Positions 10,401-21,286 of a stretch of 64,000 nt of DNA are shown here, piece by piece. Source of the stretch: Parapristionchus giblindavisi (taxonomy: Eukaryota; Nematoda; Chromadorea; Rhabditida; Diplogasteridae); assembly GCA_943737045.1 (NCBI GenBank), contig CALSFV010000236.1:350001-414000 (forward strand), given 5' to 3'. The notes under the pieces are model-generated. The model saw only the letters and a list, made by a program, of their open reading frames with translations, was not told the DNA's origin and searched no databases. Every line of letters begins with the position of its first letter. Position 1 is the first letter of the stretch. Made by a program: the position numbers and the translations under genes.

Positions 10401-11982
10401 GACATATAACAATAAACTTATAATCGAACCCTCTTCCAAGCGCCATCCACTAACCACTGCGCAACAGATCAACGCTCTCTAATCTATAGTAAACATTATG
10501 TATGTTCTTCAAAGTGTGTCCCCGAAATTTACAGTTTCTAATTTTTCATGTCATTAAAGGGAGCCCCAAGCTAATTTTGCTCTCTGCATTGGCAATACTC
10601 TTTAGTAGACAAAGAAAGTGAGAGAGTGTGGCCAGAGCTGAGAGTTTCAAATCAGCTTGGGGTGTCGCTTTAATTCAAAATTTAAATATATGTCTTATTG
10701 TCCGTATAAAATGTACTTGCACAATTGCATTGCTGCTGCTGATAAACAGAGGAAGAACTATCGATTAACTCTCCACTCTTTCCTCCTTTCCTTCCTCGCT
10801 CTCTCTGATCTACCTACTCCCTCACCGGTGCTCTCTCTCTAAACATAGAAATTCATTGTGGAAGTGGTTGGCTACTCTCGTACCAAATAAACAAGTGTAT
10901 TTTATACGGTCGATACCTATATTCAAGAGCGATCCTGTCGAGTATAGGAATTTCACGGGCAGTCGATGGGATAGAATCGATCGGTAATTTAGTTGTTTCG
11001 GCGTCCTCGCTTCTTTTCGGCAAGGCCACATCCAGGTTCAGACGAAGACACTTTTCGAAGCGGCAGAGTGGACATGGATGCTCTAAAAATTATTCTAAAA
11101 TCACGAATTGGTATGTAAATAGTTGACTAACGTTTTACGGAATATAAATTCCCGACAATTCTCATAAACCATTCCATTTTCGTTTTCAATGCGCCCAAAT
11201 TATTCGCAGTGAATTATTGCAGTAAATCAAGTTCCCAGAAGTGCCCCTTTTATTAGCTAATAGCACTGTGCAAGATGCACGACTCTGGTATTTTCAAACT
11301 AGTAGTTTACTTGAATGACGTCACAGACTAGTAGTATACTGTTAGTTTACTACTAGTGAAAGACCACTTCTAGTAAACTTACGTTTAACTAGCCGTAGAC
11401 TTGCAAGTCTACGGCTAGTGGGAAATATAAGTAAACTACTAGTTTGAAAATACCAGAGGAGGTGAAAAAACTAGAAACAAAGACAGCGAGAGACCCCACC
11501 AAGGCGCCCGAAGGGGGATTGGCAGCTGGATAACGCTGTAAACTAGGCACGAAGAAGATATTAGGCCGTCCGCACTGAATTAGTCTTAAATCATCATCGT
11601 CTTAGCAGTGATCACCCGCAGGAGTTCGTGCATGCGAGAGGACTGGGGTTCAATTCCCCAACCCTTTTTGCTGATTTTTAAATGAAAACAAAAAAAACGT
11701 ACTCTTGACTATGTTACATTTCTTGTCTCCCTTTCTGCACATCAGTATCCTCTGCGATCCAAAGTTACGTTTGAAGAACGATGCGCAAGCTCTGCAAAGT
11801 CCGGTGTTACGCTAAGCGAAAAGTCCTAGCTCTATCCCCAATTAGCCACAGTGATATCAAACAATGACATATAAACTGTTTTAAACAATACAAGCTCACC
11901 GACAAACTTCAACTCCCAGGTGTGCATTCTTTGTTGGAGATTTGCAAACCAGACAAATAATCGTATCGTCCACTGATGACAT
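7442..11982 (-). CDS. nuclear hormone receptor 2 (10 exons, altered C-terminus, 370 aa)
   Basis: Same ten-exon plan as its neighbours. Exons: 11982-11900, 11791-11703, 11082-10917, 10226-10145, 9825-9706, 9254-9169, 8879-8781, 8437-8322, 8041-7884, 7555-7442; frame open throughout, all GT-AG. The DNA-binding domain has finger 1 cysteines at 10, 13, 27 and 30 and the P-box CRACASFFKR. In finger 2 the gap between the second and third cysteine is seven residues (KCNIVKKHPC), not the nine of its paralogues, a six-base deletion in exon 3. The ligand-binding domain keeps NRYYTKELGL. The last exon follows the family up to ENTKTVDS and then switches to SLSHSKSSLSS and a stop, so the usual terminal helix (DYINKLIPYD-like) is gone. 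It may be a receptor with changed DNA binding and activation, or an early pseudogene. Closest paralogues are NHR 1 and NHR 3. Confidence 0.8.
10249..10370. repeat. TTAA-type foldback (intron 3 of NHR 2)
   Basis: Begins TTTAAAGCCACTCCCCGAG and ends CTCGGGATGTGGCATTAAA, with inner inverted CTCTGGCA.ACTCTCTC words. Same family as 10553-10674, 12612-12738, 37578-37671 and 39997-40119. Confidence 0.7.
10553..10674. repeat. TTAA-type foldback (intron 3 of NHR 2)
   Basis: Begins TTAAAGGGAGCCCCAAGCTA and ends in the inverted AGCTTGGGGTGTCGCTTTAA. It is the second member in the same intron. Confidence 0.7.
10690..10911. repeat. foldback related to the 278-bp element of units B-D
   Basis: Left end carries CCGTATAAAATGTACTTGC; right end carries ACTCTCGTACCAAATAAACA and TTTTATACGG in inverted order. 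The same end sequences bound the 278-bp element at 42833-43110. The interior differs. Confidence 0.6.
11283..11458. repeat. foldback element, CTCTGGTATTTC family (intron 2 of NHR 2)
   Basis: Ends CTCTGGTATTTTCAAACTAG and CTAGTTTGAAAATACCAGAG are perfect inverted copies over about 20 bases. The centre also folds (GCCGTAGACTTGCAAGTCTACGGC). Confidence 0.8.
11494..11630 (+). mobile_element. SINE body, truncated, inside a tRNA-Ala remnant
   Basis: Matches the body of the complete SINE at 37090-37350: CCCCACCAAGGCGCCCGAAG, TTAGGCCGTCCG and CCCGCAGGA(G/C)TTCGTG are shared. It lacks the tRNA-like head and the CCTTTA tail. It runs straight into the 3' half of the old tRNA-Ala copy in intron 2 of NHR 2. 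Confidence 0.8.
11631..11663 (+). pseudogene. tRNA-Ala remnant, 3' half
   Basis: CATGCGAGAGGACTGGGG TTCAATTCCCCA matches anticodon-stem 3' strand through T-arm of the intact tRNA at 3974-4045, with one change (GGGC to GGAC). The 5' half is replaced by SINE sequence and the acceptor 3' strand is lost. It lies in intron 2 of NHR 2, the same position as the intact gene in NHR 1. Confidence 0.85.
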
Positions 11983-12371
11983 TTTAAACTGACAATGAAT
12001 ATAAACAAATTAACGAATATACATAAATAGGGTTTTAACAGGTAAAAAACATGCAAGTTCACTTAAAACAATCGATAGCAACGAAACGATTGCGCACATT
12101 CTGTGTTGAATGATGAGACATCATAGAGATAAAGAGAGAAGATGATATGCACCACAAAATCAACACATTTGTGACTTATTAATATGGTCATAAAGATAAT
12201 AACTGAAAATTTTCAACTAAGAAAGTGAAACTGTAATGTTAGAAGGTGGATTTTATGATAGTACAGGGTTATGATAGTTTCACTTTGAATCAATTTATGC
12301 AAAAGTCTTTATGTTGAAGTCCGAAAATATTAGAAATAGTACACAAAGAAATAGTTCATGATCTTGTTTAT
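11983..12371. other. intergenic between NHR 2 and NHR 3
   Basis: Only 389 bp separate the NHR 2 start codon from the NHR 3 stop codon, so the NHR 2 promoter must lie here. There is no GA tract like the one upstream of NHR 1, and no motif I can name. Confidence 0.4.
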
Positions 12372-15300
12372 TCAATCGAAGGGCAGAAATTGTTTGATAT
12401 GTTTAATGGATTCTGCTGTCTTCGCGTTCTCATTTAGGTACATGAAGACGATTCGTGATTGTTCCTGGCACACTGCCACCACTTCCTAGAACGGAGTTCT
12501 TATTTCAAAAATAACAGAAACTTTAAACAATTGATAGAGACAATTCCAATTTTTCTCACTTTATCGCTGGTAAAGGGGTTGAGACAGGAGTCTAATTGGA
12601 ATGAGGTTTGCTTTTAAATTAGCTCATCCCGTGTTAAATAATTTGACTCTCCGCATTGGCACTTCTCTCGCGCTTTCTTTGTATACGGAAGAGTTTTGCA
12701 AGAGCGGAGAGTAAAATAAGCAAGGGTGAGATTTTAAGTCACATTATGCAAAAGATGAACTACTATATTATCCGATATAGATGTTATTCAATTTGTGGAA
12801 CTGTGTGAGACCAGATAATCTGGTTTGCTAAACGTTTGAGGCTTAAAGCAAAACAATTAATGTTAGGTCACACAACTTCACAAAATATACGAAAGGTCGT
12901 TAATTATTAGAGTATTTTGTCTGTTAAAGAGTCGTCTTGGGTTGCATAATCTAGAAAATGTGTACGACGTTCACTACACTCCACAGTATTCTGGTCCAAG
13001 CCATTTTTCTTCCAAAGCAAGACAAAGGAGAGACCATTGTATTCGAGAGAGTTTGTATGTTGAGCGGTCGTTCTTGCTTTGAAAGTCATGAGAACGCTGT
13101 GACTCGCCTTCATTGTGTGGGACGCAGTCAGCAAATTGCCCATCCTAACGGAATATTCGCTTAATCCGAGTTCCTTTGTGTAATATCGATTGAGGTCGTG
13201 TATTATATCCTTTGTGATGATCTCGCCCAACTTTAGAAGATTCTCGGGCATATCGGGTATTTTATCTGTGAAAATTAAATACTTAAAACTCCAGTTTACA
13301 TCATCACTATAAAAACTTCTTTCAAGATTTACCATACAAACACACTATGTAAGTCCTTGCAAAATTTTCTTGAAGCATACCTAACTCCCACATTGAAATC
13401 GTCATTAGTGCGTTATACTCGATGGGAGTGAAGTTGGATTTCGTAAAAATTGGTAGCATAAGTGAAAAATATTGATCGTTGTAGTCCTCAAGCATGCTAA
13501 AAGAATACTATATATTTATTCATCTATTTTTCATCTCTCTTACACCATACGAGAAAGGCGTTATTTATCAGAATATTATTTTATACTGAAAAAATTCATT
13601 CTTTGAAAAATTGTTTATTTTTTTCTTTAAAAAGGAGTTTAAGTAAATTAGAGCTTCTTGGTATCCTCTGGATTTATTCAACTGTGTCAAAAATGTGCTA
13701 TCTTTCTTCTCCGTCGTGCGATGACAATAACGATTGCAAAGGAAGACTCACTCAAACAGAGAATTTCTCAATCCACTGATAGTGATATCTTCCGTTACAT
13801 ATTCATCAGCCTTATCTCGATCGATACATGATATCGCAGTCTTCATACAGCTGAAAGATAAATTCTTGGTATTTATTTTAAATTGTGTAGATGTTTTAAA
13901 GGGAGCGTTTCCTCTCTCAATGGTCTCTTCTTTGCGCACACTATTTCTCTGTTCTCTAACAACGAGAGAGTGTAGAGGGTTGAAGAGACCGTTGACAAAG
14001 GTGTCAGCCCCTTTAAAGGTAGAATCCCTCTAAATATCAGGCCCGTGCAGGGAAAGGCGCATTTTTTGAAATTGAGGAAATTCGGCAATAGGACTAGCGA
14101 CTATTTTTTTCATATTTCCGAACGTTTACCAATGCGCTATGGCATAGATGAGTGGTAGCGCTAACTTCTCGCATATCACTTGTCACTCTCATAAGGGATT
14201 TACAAGAACATTCGCGGTTCTCCATCTTTAATGCTCAACCAGTCCTATAATTTAAAAAAAATTATAGTTCAAGTAACCACTTACTATTTCAAATCGGGAG
14301 AAATCCGAAAACTCTGCTCAAAAGACTCCACACCGATAAAAGTAGCTAGAAACGCTTTCATAAGAACACACTGAAATCTAATTGTTGGCATCATCATATT
14401 TGGAGGGCACGAAAAAACTATTTATAATCTAGAGAAAACTCAGCACAAATACTTTCCCAAAGAAAAATATCGCAAGAATAGTTTTCATAACTGCTTGTTG
14501 AACTAAATTATCTTTGAAATGTCCGATAAAGAATTACACCTTACAATTCATATTATTTATAAAACAAAAAAAGCTAAAGCTATCAACGTACTTGGTCTTC
14601 ATTCGGTAACTTGGAGTACGCGGGAAAAGCGCACTTGGTGAACTGTGCCAATTCGGAGATTGTGACCGACATGGCTTCTAGTACGAAATCGACAGAGGCG
14701 ATGTAAATATCCTGAAATATATTTGTGTTATATATGATTGATATTTTTAAATAAAGCTGATTAGAAAATGATCTTAAACAAAATATGTGATGAACTACGT
14801 GAGTACTAACCTTATTTTGTTCAGTTTTTAATAATATATAGAAATTAAAACGGTACATACCTTATTCATTTTCACCCTTCTCAGATTGTGTCGTTGTATA
14901 CGAATTTCGTGTTCGGCCTTCCGTCTTCGCTCAAACGATAACCTAAAAATGGATAAAAATGATAAAATAAATATCAATTGCCTGTCAAAGGACTTAAATA
15001 CTAACGGCATTTTCGGTAACTTTAACTACATTATCATTAAAATTAACAAATAACGATTTACCGAAAATGACGAATTATCGTTAATTATTTAAAAAAAAAT
15101 ATTTTACGAATTTACTCGAAATTGTATTTAGATTTCAAAAAAAATTAAGCAAATTTGTGCTATCGCAGTGTGGTTTCAGACTATTTTATGTCGCAAGTAA
15201 AAAGAGATTCATTTCTGGGTGATGGACTTTTCATGTGTAAATAGCAAACGGGGAATCGAAACCGCGTTGTGTGTTACTTAGCGAAAAATAATTTACCTAT

Positions 15301-16077
15301 ATTCGAGAGCTATCCTGTCGAGAATAGGAATTTCGCGGGATGTTGATGGGATACAATCGATCGATAATTTAGTTGCTTTATCCTCCTCATTTCTTATTTT
15401 CAAGCCCACATCCATGTTCAGACGAAGACACTTCTCGAAGCGGCAGAGTCGACACATGTAGGGGTCATCTAAAAATTATTCTAAAGCGAAAAATAATTAA
15501 GAAGAAGCGCAATTATTTAATCTATTGCAAATATTTAGTTGACGTTCTAGGAACCATACAATCGCCAATTCTCGTGAAAAATTCGTTCAAGATCACAAAT
15601 TATTCGCAGTGAAGAAAGCAGGTTACTGAGATGCACCATTCCTTCGATTATAACACATGCCAGGATGCGTAAGGCACAGAGATAGCGTTCTGGCATAAAA
15701 ATAGCATTTGAGTTGGCTGGGGTTCAATGCCTCCAAAAATTGTGTGCTGAATCTTATATGAAAACAATAAACCAACTCTTGACTATATCACAATTCTTGT
15801 CTCCCTGTCTGCACACCAGTCTCCTCTGTGATTCAAAGTTTCGTTTGAAAAACGAAGCGCAAGCTCTGGAAAAAAAAGCAAACAATCCTAGCTTTCATCA
15901 AGGGACACGCCATAGAATACCCAACTAGCCACAGTAGCGCTATTGCACTTTGGCAGAATAAAGTGAAGGACTGTTTCAAACAATCCAAGCTTACCGGCAA
16001 ACTTCAATTCCAAAGTGTGTAGACTTGGTTGGAGAATTGCAAACGAGACAAATTACCGAATCATCCACTAATGCCAT
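12372..16077 (-). CDS. nuclear hormone receptor 3 (10 exons, intact, 372 aa)
   Basis: Exons: 16077-15995, 15865-15777, 15468-15297, 14942-14861, 14711-14592, 14370-14285, 13850-13752, 13496-13381, 13265-13108, 12485-12372; the joined frame is open. The DNA-binding domain is complete: finger 1 cysteines at 10, 13, 27, 30, finger 2 at 46, 53, 63, 66, P-box CRACASFFKR, signature CRLCRFEKCL. The ligand-binding domain has NRYYTKELGL and a terminal helix ending HIKQFLPFD. Intron 9 starts with GC (ATGAAG|GCGAGT) where NHR 1 has GTAAGG, so it would be a GC-AG intron; without splicing there, translation runs on into intron sequence. Intron 2 has a decayed tRNA-Ala. The last exon is one codon shorter than in NHR 1 (YLNENAK). 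Confidence 0.87.
12612..12738. repeat. TTAA-type foldback (intron 9 of NHR 3)
   Basis: CTCTCCGCATTGGCACTTCTC on the left pairs imperfectly with GCAAGAGCGGAGAG on the right, between TTTTAAA-type ends. Same family as 10553-10674. Confidence 0.6.
13894..14018. repeat. TTAA-type foldback, GGTCTCTTC family (intron 6 of NHR 3)
   Basis: Begins TTTAAAGGGAGCG and ends CAGCCCCTTTAAA; CAATGGTCTCTTC and GAAGAGACCGTTG pair inside it. Confidence 0.75.
15672..15735 (+). pseudogene. tRNA-Ala remnant in intron 2 of NHR 3
   Basis: GGCTGGGGTTCAA followed directly by TGCCTCCA matches the T-arm and acceptor of the intact tRNA, with the 3' strand of the T-stem (TTCCCCA) deleted. Upstream, GCACAGAGATAGCGTTCTGG is a degraded D-arm region and no anticodon stem remains. 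Position is the same as in NHR 1. Confidence 0.8.
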
Positions 16078-16738
16078 TTAAAACTTAATATAAACAAATG
16101 AACGAATATACTTGACTGGAGTTTTAACAGCGAAAACATTTCAGCACGCAGTAAACGATCGATAGCAGACGAAATGCAACGATTGAATGGTGTGTTGAAA
16201 TATGAGTGAGTATAGAGATAAAGTGAGAGGAGAGGAAGATATGCGCAACAAATTCGGCACACACACACTGTGTTTTGATCATTTATGAAGAATGAAACTC
16301 CTGACAAGATTCTCCCAGGAAAGTGTGATAGTAATCGTAAGTGTGATACGTACCCTCAGAAAAAAAGTGTAAAAATGAATAGGTATACTTTTGTAGACCA
16401 CCGCGGAGTGTTCTTGTGAAGACGTGGGGGTTTCATTTTCACAACTTTTCATGTGGGTATTACAATATCAGAGCATGGACATAAAAGGTATTATATTTTT
16501 TACTTTTTTTCTGACTATAAGTGTACTGCGAGACATTATCAAACTCTTTGGAGAACCCTGATATTGATAGGCTGAATAAAGTTATGTGAATGTGAATGTA
16601 ATGTAATGACAATAGTTATAATATCACTTTAATTCTTTATCCTATCAGCACATGAAATGCTGAAATGGTATCACTCTAGTTTATTAATAACAATACTTAA
16701 GTATATTTCTGTCCGACATTAAGTATGGTACAATATAC
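16078..16738. other. intergenic between NHR 3 and NHR 4
   Basis: Holds the presumed NHR 3 promoter. No gene or repeat recognised. Confidence 0.4.
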
Positions 16739-16744
16739 TTTATT
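16739..16744 (-). terminator. likely polyadenylation signal of NHR 4
   Basis: AATAAA on the minus strand, about 33 bases after the NHR 4 stop codon. Confidence 0.5.
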
Positions 16745-16776
16745 GCTAGAACAAAATATAATAAAAAACTTTACAA

Positions 16777-19700
16777 TTATAAATCGTAAGGAAGAAATTG
16801 TTTGATGTATTCCTCGGCTGGAGTGGCTTTCTCATTGTTATTGAAGTACATCAATGTTATGCGAGATTGTTGCTGGAGAAGCGCCATTACTTCCTGCGAT
16901 TTTTTTCATAGTTAAGAAGTGCTTTATTTCTTTTCTATTTAGTTGTTAAATTAATGAAAGAAAAGTTGGCTATGCGAAACAATTTTTCGATACAGTTTTG
17001 GCTTTATAAAACAAGCTTTTACAAGTATATAATGAATCTCAATCGGAACACTTTCATACACAGATAAAAATTCTTCAAATTTTCATCCGACTGAGTATGA
17101 CACATGTGAGGCAATAATTCCGTCAGGGAAAAATCCTATGAAACTTTTGAAGGATTTTCTGTCATTGTAGGGCATACTCTCACTAAGAATGATTGTAGAT
17201 ATCAGGGGTGTGCGGAAAACAGTTTTCGGAAAATTTGAAAATTCGAAAAACTGAAAAGCCCTTGAGATATTGAAATGAATACCTGCATAGCATGCCTAGC
17301 CGTCAGCAAATTGCCCATTCTGACGGAATAGTTTCCCAATCCTAGTTCTTTCTTGTAATATCTATGGAGATCAATAAATATTTTCTTTGAGATCTGCTCG
17401 CCTAATTGCATGAGATGATCAGGTAAGCCTGGTGAGGTACCTGTAAAAGAATCATAGATCGCATAGAATTGATCGTGAACTGGCAATGAGTTATTCAATC
17501 TAGGAACACTAAAAGGTTTGCGGTAAAGTGACAACCCGAGCTAATTTGAAACTCTCTGCACTGGCCACACACTCTCGTTTTTGTCTCTCTAAGAGAGTGC
17601 ATTGGCAGAGCGGAGTGTAATGGCTCGTTAAAAAATAGTGGAAAACCGAAATCGGCGACTTTCCACCCGTTAAAAAAAGTACCCGGAAAGTCGAAAATGG
17701 AAACACGAAATTTGAATTCGCGCACGCGCAAAGAGGTGAGGGAATTCAAATTACGGGTTTCCGTCATCGATTTTTAGCAGTTAAAATAGAAATTCACCTT
17801 CTTGCTTTGCTTAATGTTTAAAACCGCGGAAATTCGGTGTCGGAAAATCGGAATTTGAATTCCCGCACCTCTTTGCGCGCGCGCGAATTCAAATTTCGTG
17901 TTTCCATTTTCGACTTTCCGGGTACTTTTTTAACGGGTCGAAAGTCGCCGATTTCGGTTTTCCACTATTTTTTTAACGAGCCATAAGAGGGGTACACTGT
18001 TTATTCAATTTAGTGCAAGCTATTCACGTTAACGCATCGTTACATTTGCCTTATGCGCCTACGCCGTTACCACGCAGCGGAGGAGGTTACGGCGTAGGCA
18101 TGTAAGGCAAATGTAACGATGCATTACTAACACTTATATAATAATATAAAGTGTCGGTAAAGCAGATAGGTTTAGTTGTTTGTTTACTTTAACCTTAGTT
18201 TTGACCCTTACCTAAGTCCCACATTGATAGTCCCATTAGAGCGTCGTACTCTGTTCGAGTGAAATTAGATTTGGTAAGAATAGGCATGAGAAGCGAGAGA
18301 TATTCTTCGTTGTAGTCAGCGATCATGCTGAAATAAATGTGATTTATTAATTTATGTGGAATAACATTTAAAAATAATTACATTTCGGAATCACATAAAA
18401 TTCTTAGTTTTCTGGTAATGGCTGTCAGGTGTCATGTGGCCAAACATTCTGGACAGAAATTAGGGAATTATCTCTGCTGGAAACTCAGACGAAAGAAGGC
18501 GTCTCATTCATGATTGAAAAGGAATTTGTTCGGCAGCCGAAACCTTTCGAGGGTTAAAGGGAGCGTTACCTCTCTCAATGGTCTCTTCATTGTACACACT
18601 ATTTCTCTGTTCTCAATCAACGAGTAAGCATTGCGCGTCTAAGAGACCATTGAGCGAGGTTACTCTCCCTTTAAAGCAACTACGAATGCATACTCACTCA
18701 AATAACGAATTTCTCATTTCACTGATAGTGATTTCTTCCGTCATGTAGTCTTCCATTTTATCACGATCAATACAAGTAGTAGCAGATGTCATGTAGCTAC
18801 AAATTAAAATATTATTATTTTAAATTAAATATTCATTTCCACACATGTCCACTTTCCATAATGTTAACTTGCTAACTATATACGTAAATATTGGTAACAG
18901 AGACTCACTATTTCAAATCGGGGGAGATGCGCAAACTCATTTCGAAAGATTCTATAGTGCAGAATACGACAAGAAAAGATTTCATAAGAATGTTCTGAAA
19001 GAGGATCACATGTTGATATTATATGATCACCAAATCAGAATCCCTAAAAATATGATTTTTCGCTATGGTCACAATTTTTACACAAATATACTAAACTAAA
19101 TATTCATTTAAATACATACCTGGTTATCTTCCGACAGCATGGCGTATTCTGCAAATGTACGTTTTAAAAATTCGAACACTTCGGAAATTGTGATTAGAGT
19201 GGCTTCCAGTACGAATTCGATCGAACCAAAATAAACTTCCTGAAATCTTCTTAATTTCGAACACTGGCCTTGTTGTTTATTTGTTTTGTTTTTCATACAA
19301 ATTCGCTAACCTCGGCCAATCTCACTCGTCGTAGATTATATTTATTTTGTCGTATCTTATGCTCGGCTTGACGTCGGCGCTCGAAAGACAACCTAAATTT
19401 AAATTTATAAAGATTAAAATATCGTAATTCACAACAAAATGACCGGAAAAAAACAACAACGAACTTACTTATATTCAGTAGAAATCCTCTCTAGTATAGG
19501 AATTTCATGAGAAGTTGATGCAACAGCATCAATCGGTAGTTTGGTAGCTTTCTTTCCTTCGTTTCTTAGTGTTATTTCTATTCCCGTATCCAACTTCAAG
19601 AGAAGACATTTTTGGAAGCGACAAAATCGACACATATGAGGATCATCTACAAAAATATTTCATCACTTACTTTCACAGAACACGGAATAGACAGCTGTAA

Positions 19701-20256
19701 GAAAAGCACTTCGCCCAAATCAGGACAATATTTCACAAAATCGTAAATTTCCGTTCCCACTATCATTGCTTTTAGTTTTAATTTTGTCAGTGAATTGTAA
19801 GTAAAGATAAATATTTATTATTATTATTAATATAGACATACTATTGATTATATAGCATTTGTTGTCTCCTTGTCTGCATACAAGTGGTATCTTTGATTTA
19901 ATCATTCGCTTGAAGAATGATGCGCAGGCTCTACAATAAGTCGACAATAAGGTCAACGACAATAAGTTTAGTCTAGAAATAAGTAAAGCTAGTAAGCTAA
20001 TGAATCAAATAATAAGCTAATAAGTCAAGCAAGTAAACTAATAAGTAAAGCTAATGCGCTAATGGTTACACTTTGACGACAACAAGTTTAGGAAAGTAAT
20101 AAGCTAAGCTAGTAAGCTAATAGCTCAAGCTTAATAGCCAGTAGTCAACAATGATGCAACAATGCAAGCCCACCTGCATACTTCTATTCCAAAGTGTGTG
20201 GACTTCGATGGTGCTTGACAAACGAGACAAATGAACGAAGTGTCCACTAATTTCAT
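16777..20256 (-). CDS. nuclear hormone receptor 4 (10 exons, intact, 375 aa)
   Basis: Exons: 20256-20174, 19930-19842, 19646-19469, 19392-19311, 19239-19120, 18994-18909, 18796-18698, 18327-18212, 17440-17283, 16893-16777. All introns are GT-AG and the frame is open. DNA-binding domain: finger 1 cysteines at 10, 13, 27, 30, finger 2 at 46, 53, 63, 66, P-box CRACASFFKR, signature CRFCRFQKCL. Ligand-binding domain with NRYYKKELGL (KK where NHR 1-3 have TK) and terminal helix IKQFLPYDL. Its first exon is identical in protein to that of the plus-strand NHR 6, and both have the same intron-1 repeat, so these two form a separate subgroup that lacks the intronic tRNA. Intron 8 is crowded with foldbacks. 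The start is the ATG nine residues before the first cysteine. Confidence 0.9.
17530..17620. repeat. partial TTAA-type foldback (intron 8 of NHR 4)
   Basis: GAGCTAATTTGAAACTCTC, CTGGCCACACACTCTC and the inverted GAGAGTGCATTGGCAGAGCGG match the family at 39997-40119. The right end is cut by the element at 17621. Confidence 0.6.
17621..17983. repeat. long-arm foldback, GGCTCGTTAAAAAA family
   Basis: About 130-bp inverted arms: GGCTCGTTAAAAAATAGTGG at the left and its complement at the right, with ACCCGGAAAGTCGAAAATGG repeated inverted. A second copy lies at 32831-33189 in a different intron of NHR 6. No coding sequence. Confidence 0.85.
18034..18122. repeat. 89-nt near-perfect hairpin (intron 8 of NHR 4)
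   Basis: GCATCGTTACATTTGCCTTA at the left and its exact complement at the right; the arms stay paired for about 38 bases with a few mismatches around a 13-base loop. It could be a small foldback element or a structured intronic RNA. No second copy seen in the window. Confidence 0.75.
18554..18674. repeat. TTAA-type foldback, GGTCTCTTC family (intron 7 of NHR 4)
   Basis: Begins TTAAAGGGAGCGTTACCTC and ends GAGGTTACTCTCCCTTTAAA; CAATGGTCTCTTC pairs with AAGAGACCATTGAG. Confidence 0.8.
19975..20135. repeat. degenerate AAGCTAATAAGT tandem repeat (intron 1 of NHR 4)
   Basis: Repeated words of the type AGTAAGCTAATAAG, about 10-12 bp long. Similar words in reverse orientation occur in intron 1 of NHR 6 (about 30225-30300), supporting the common origin of the two genes. 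Confidence 0.55.
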
Positions 20257-21249
20257 CACTCACTGAATAATATATCGCAATTGCAGTGAACATAAACATA
20301 GGACTACGCGAAACAAGCAATCGATAGAGCGCGAAGTGAAGAGACATTTTGTTTACTAAAATAAGAAAAAGAGAGAAATTATGTTCAACAATCACGAAAG
20401 GATAAGGAAAGCAGAGAGAACTCACATAGTCACACTCTCTCGCCTCTTTTTCTTTTCATTTTGTTTCATTTTCGTTTCGTAACGTTAGAATGAATCACCA
20501 AGAAAGAGGGAGCACGCGAGTAAACACATGGCTAGAGTGAAAGAAAGAGGTAGGCAGAGAAACAGAGAGAGTGAGGGTGAGAGAGAGAGGGAGAGAGAAA
20601 GAGAGAGGGAGAGAGATTGGAGAGAGAGTGCAGATATAAAGGGAAATGGAGAAGTGGAAACGTATGCACACTACACAACACAAAAGCGTACACTGCAAAA
20701 TGTGACCTCCTCAATTACTATATTACCAGCACACAAACACAACTTTTATTGTATGTTCAGCATTTTTGGATTAAAATGCGTGTTTGAAATGTGGAAGTCA
20801 AAAAAAAATACAAGAAGTTGCGCTTCTGTGAAAGGGGGTTCAATGGGAAGAAGGTTTACAACAAAAGTTTAATTTTTGCACATGTGATGAAACGATTACT
20901 CATCGAACCAGAAACGATCACATATAAATGGATTGGGAGAATGGCACATCCACGGCTATTTATTTATTTATTTATCGTACACCACAAGGGTGTTTCAACA
21001 AGTACAAAAAGTTCGAGTGCACGAAAATATGCGAAAACAAAAACAAAAATTTTTAAAAAAAGGTTCATTATTGTATTCGTTTTAACGCTCACAGTTAAGC
21101 TTTAAAAATTCATAACATATGAATATTCATTGATCAAAATGAACATGTGAAAGGAAGTTTTTACATAGTACAGAGTTACAATACAGAGCGATGAATCTAA
21201 TAGATATAATGTATTATGTTGAATCATACGTAGGTGGGAGCAGAGATGA

Positions 21250-21286
<37 letters not shown>

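Noticed and set aside
12907..13335. 142-codon open frame around NHR 3 exon 9
   Set aside because: Exon 9 plus both flanking introns; the family exon boundaries 13265-13108 explain the conserved part.
20528..20872. 114-codon open frame on the plus strand
   Set aside because: Begins with an ERERERER run from GA repeats in the NHR 4 upstream region; low complexity.
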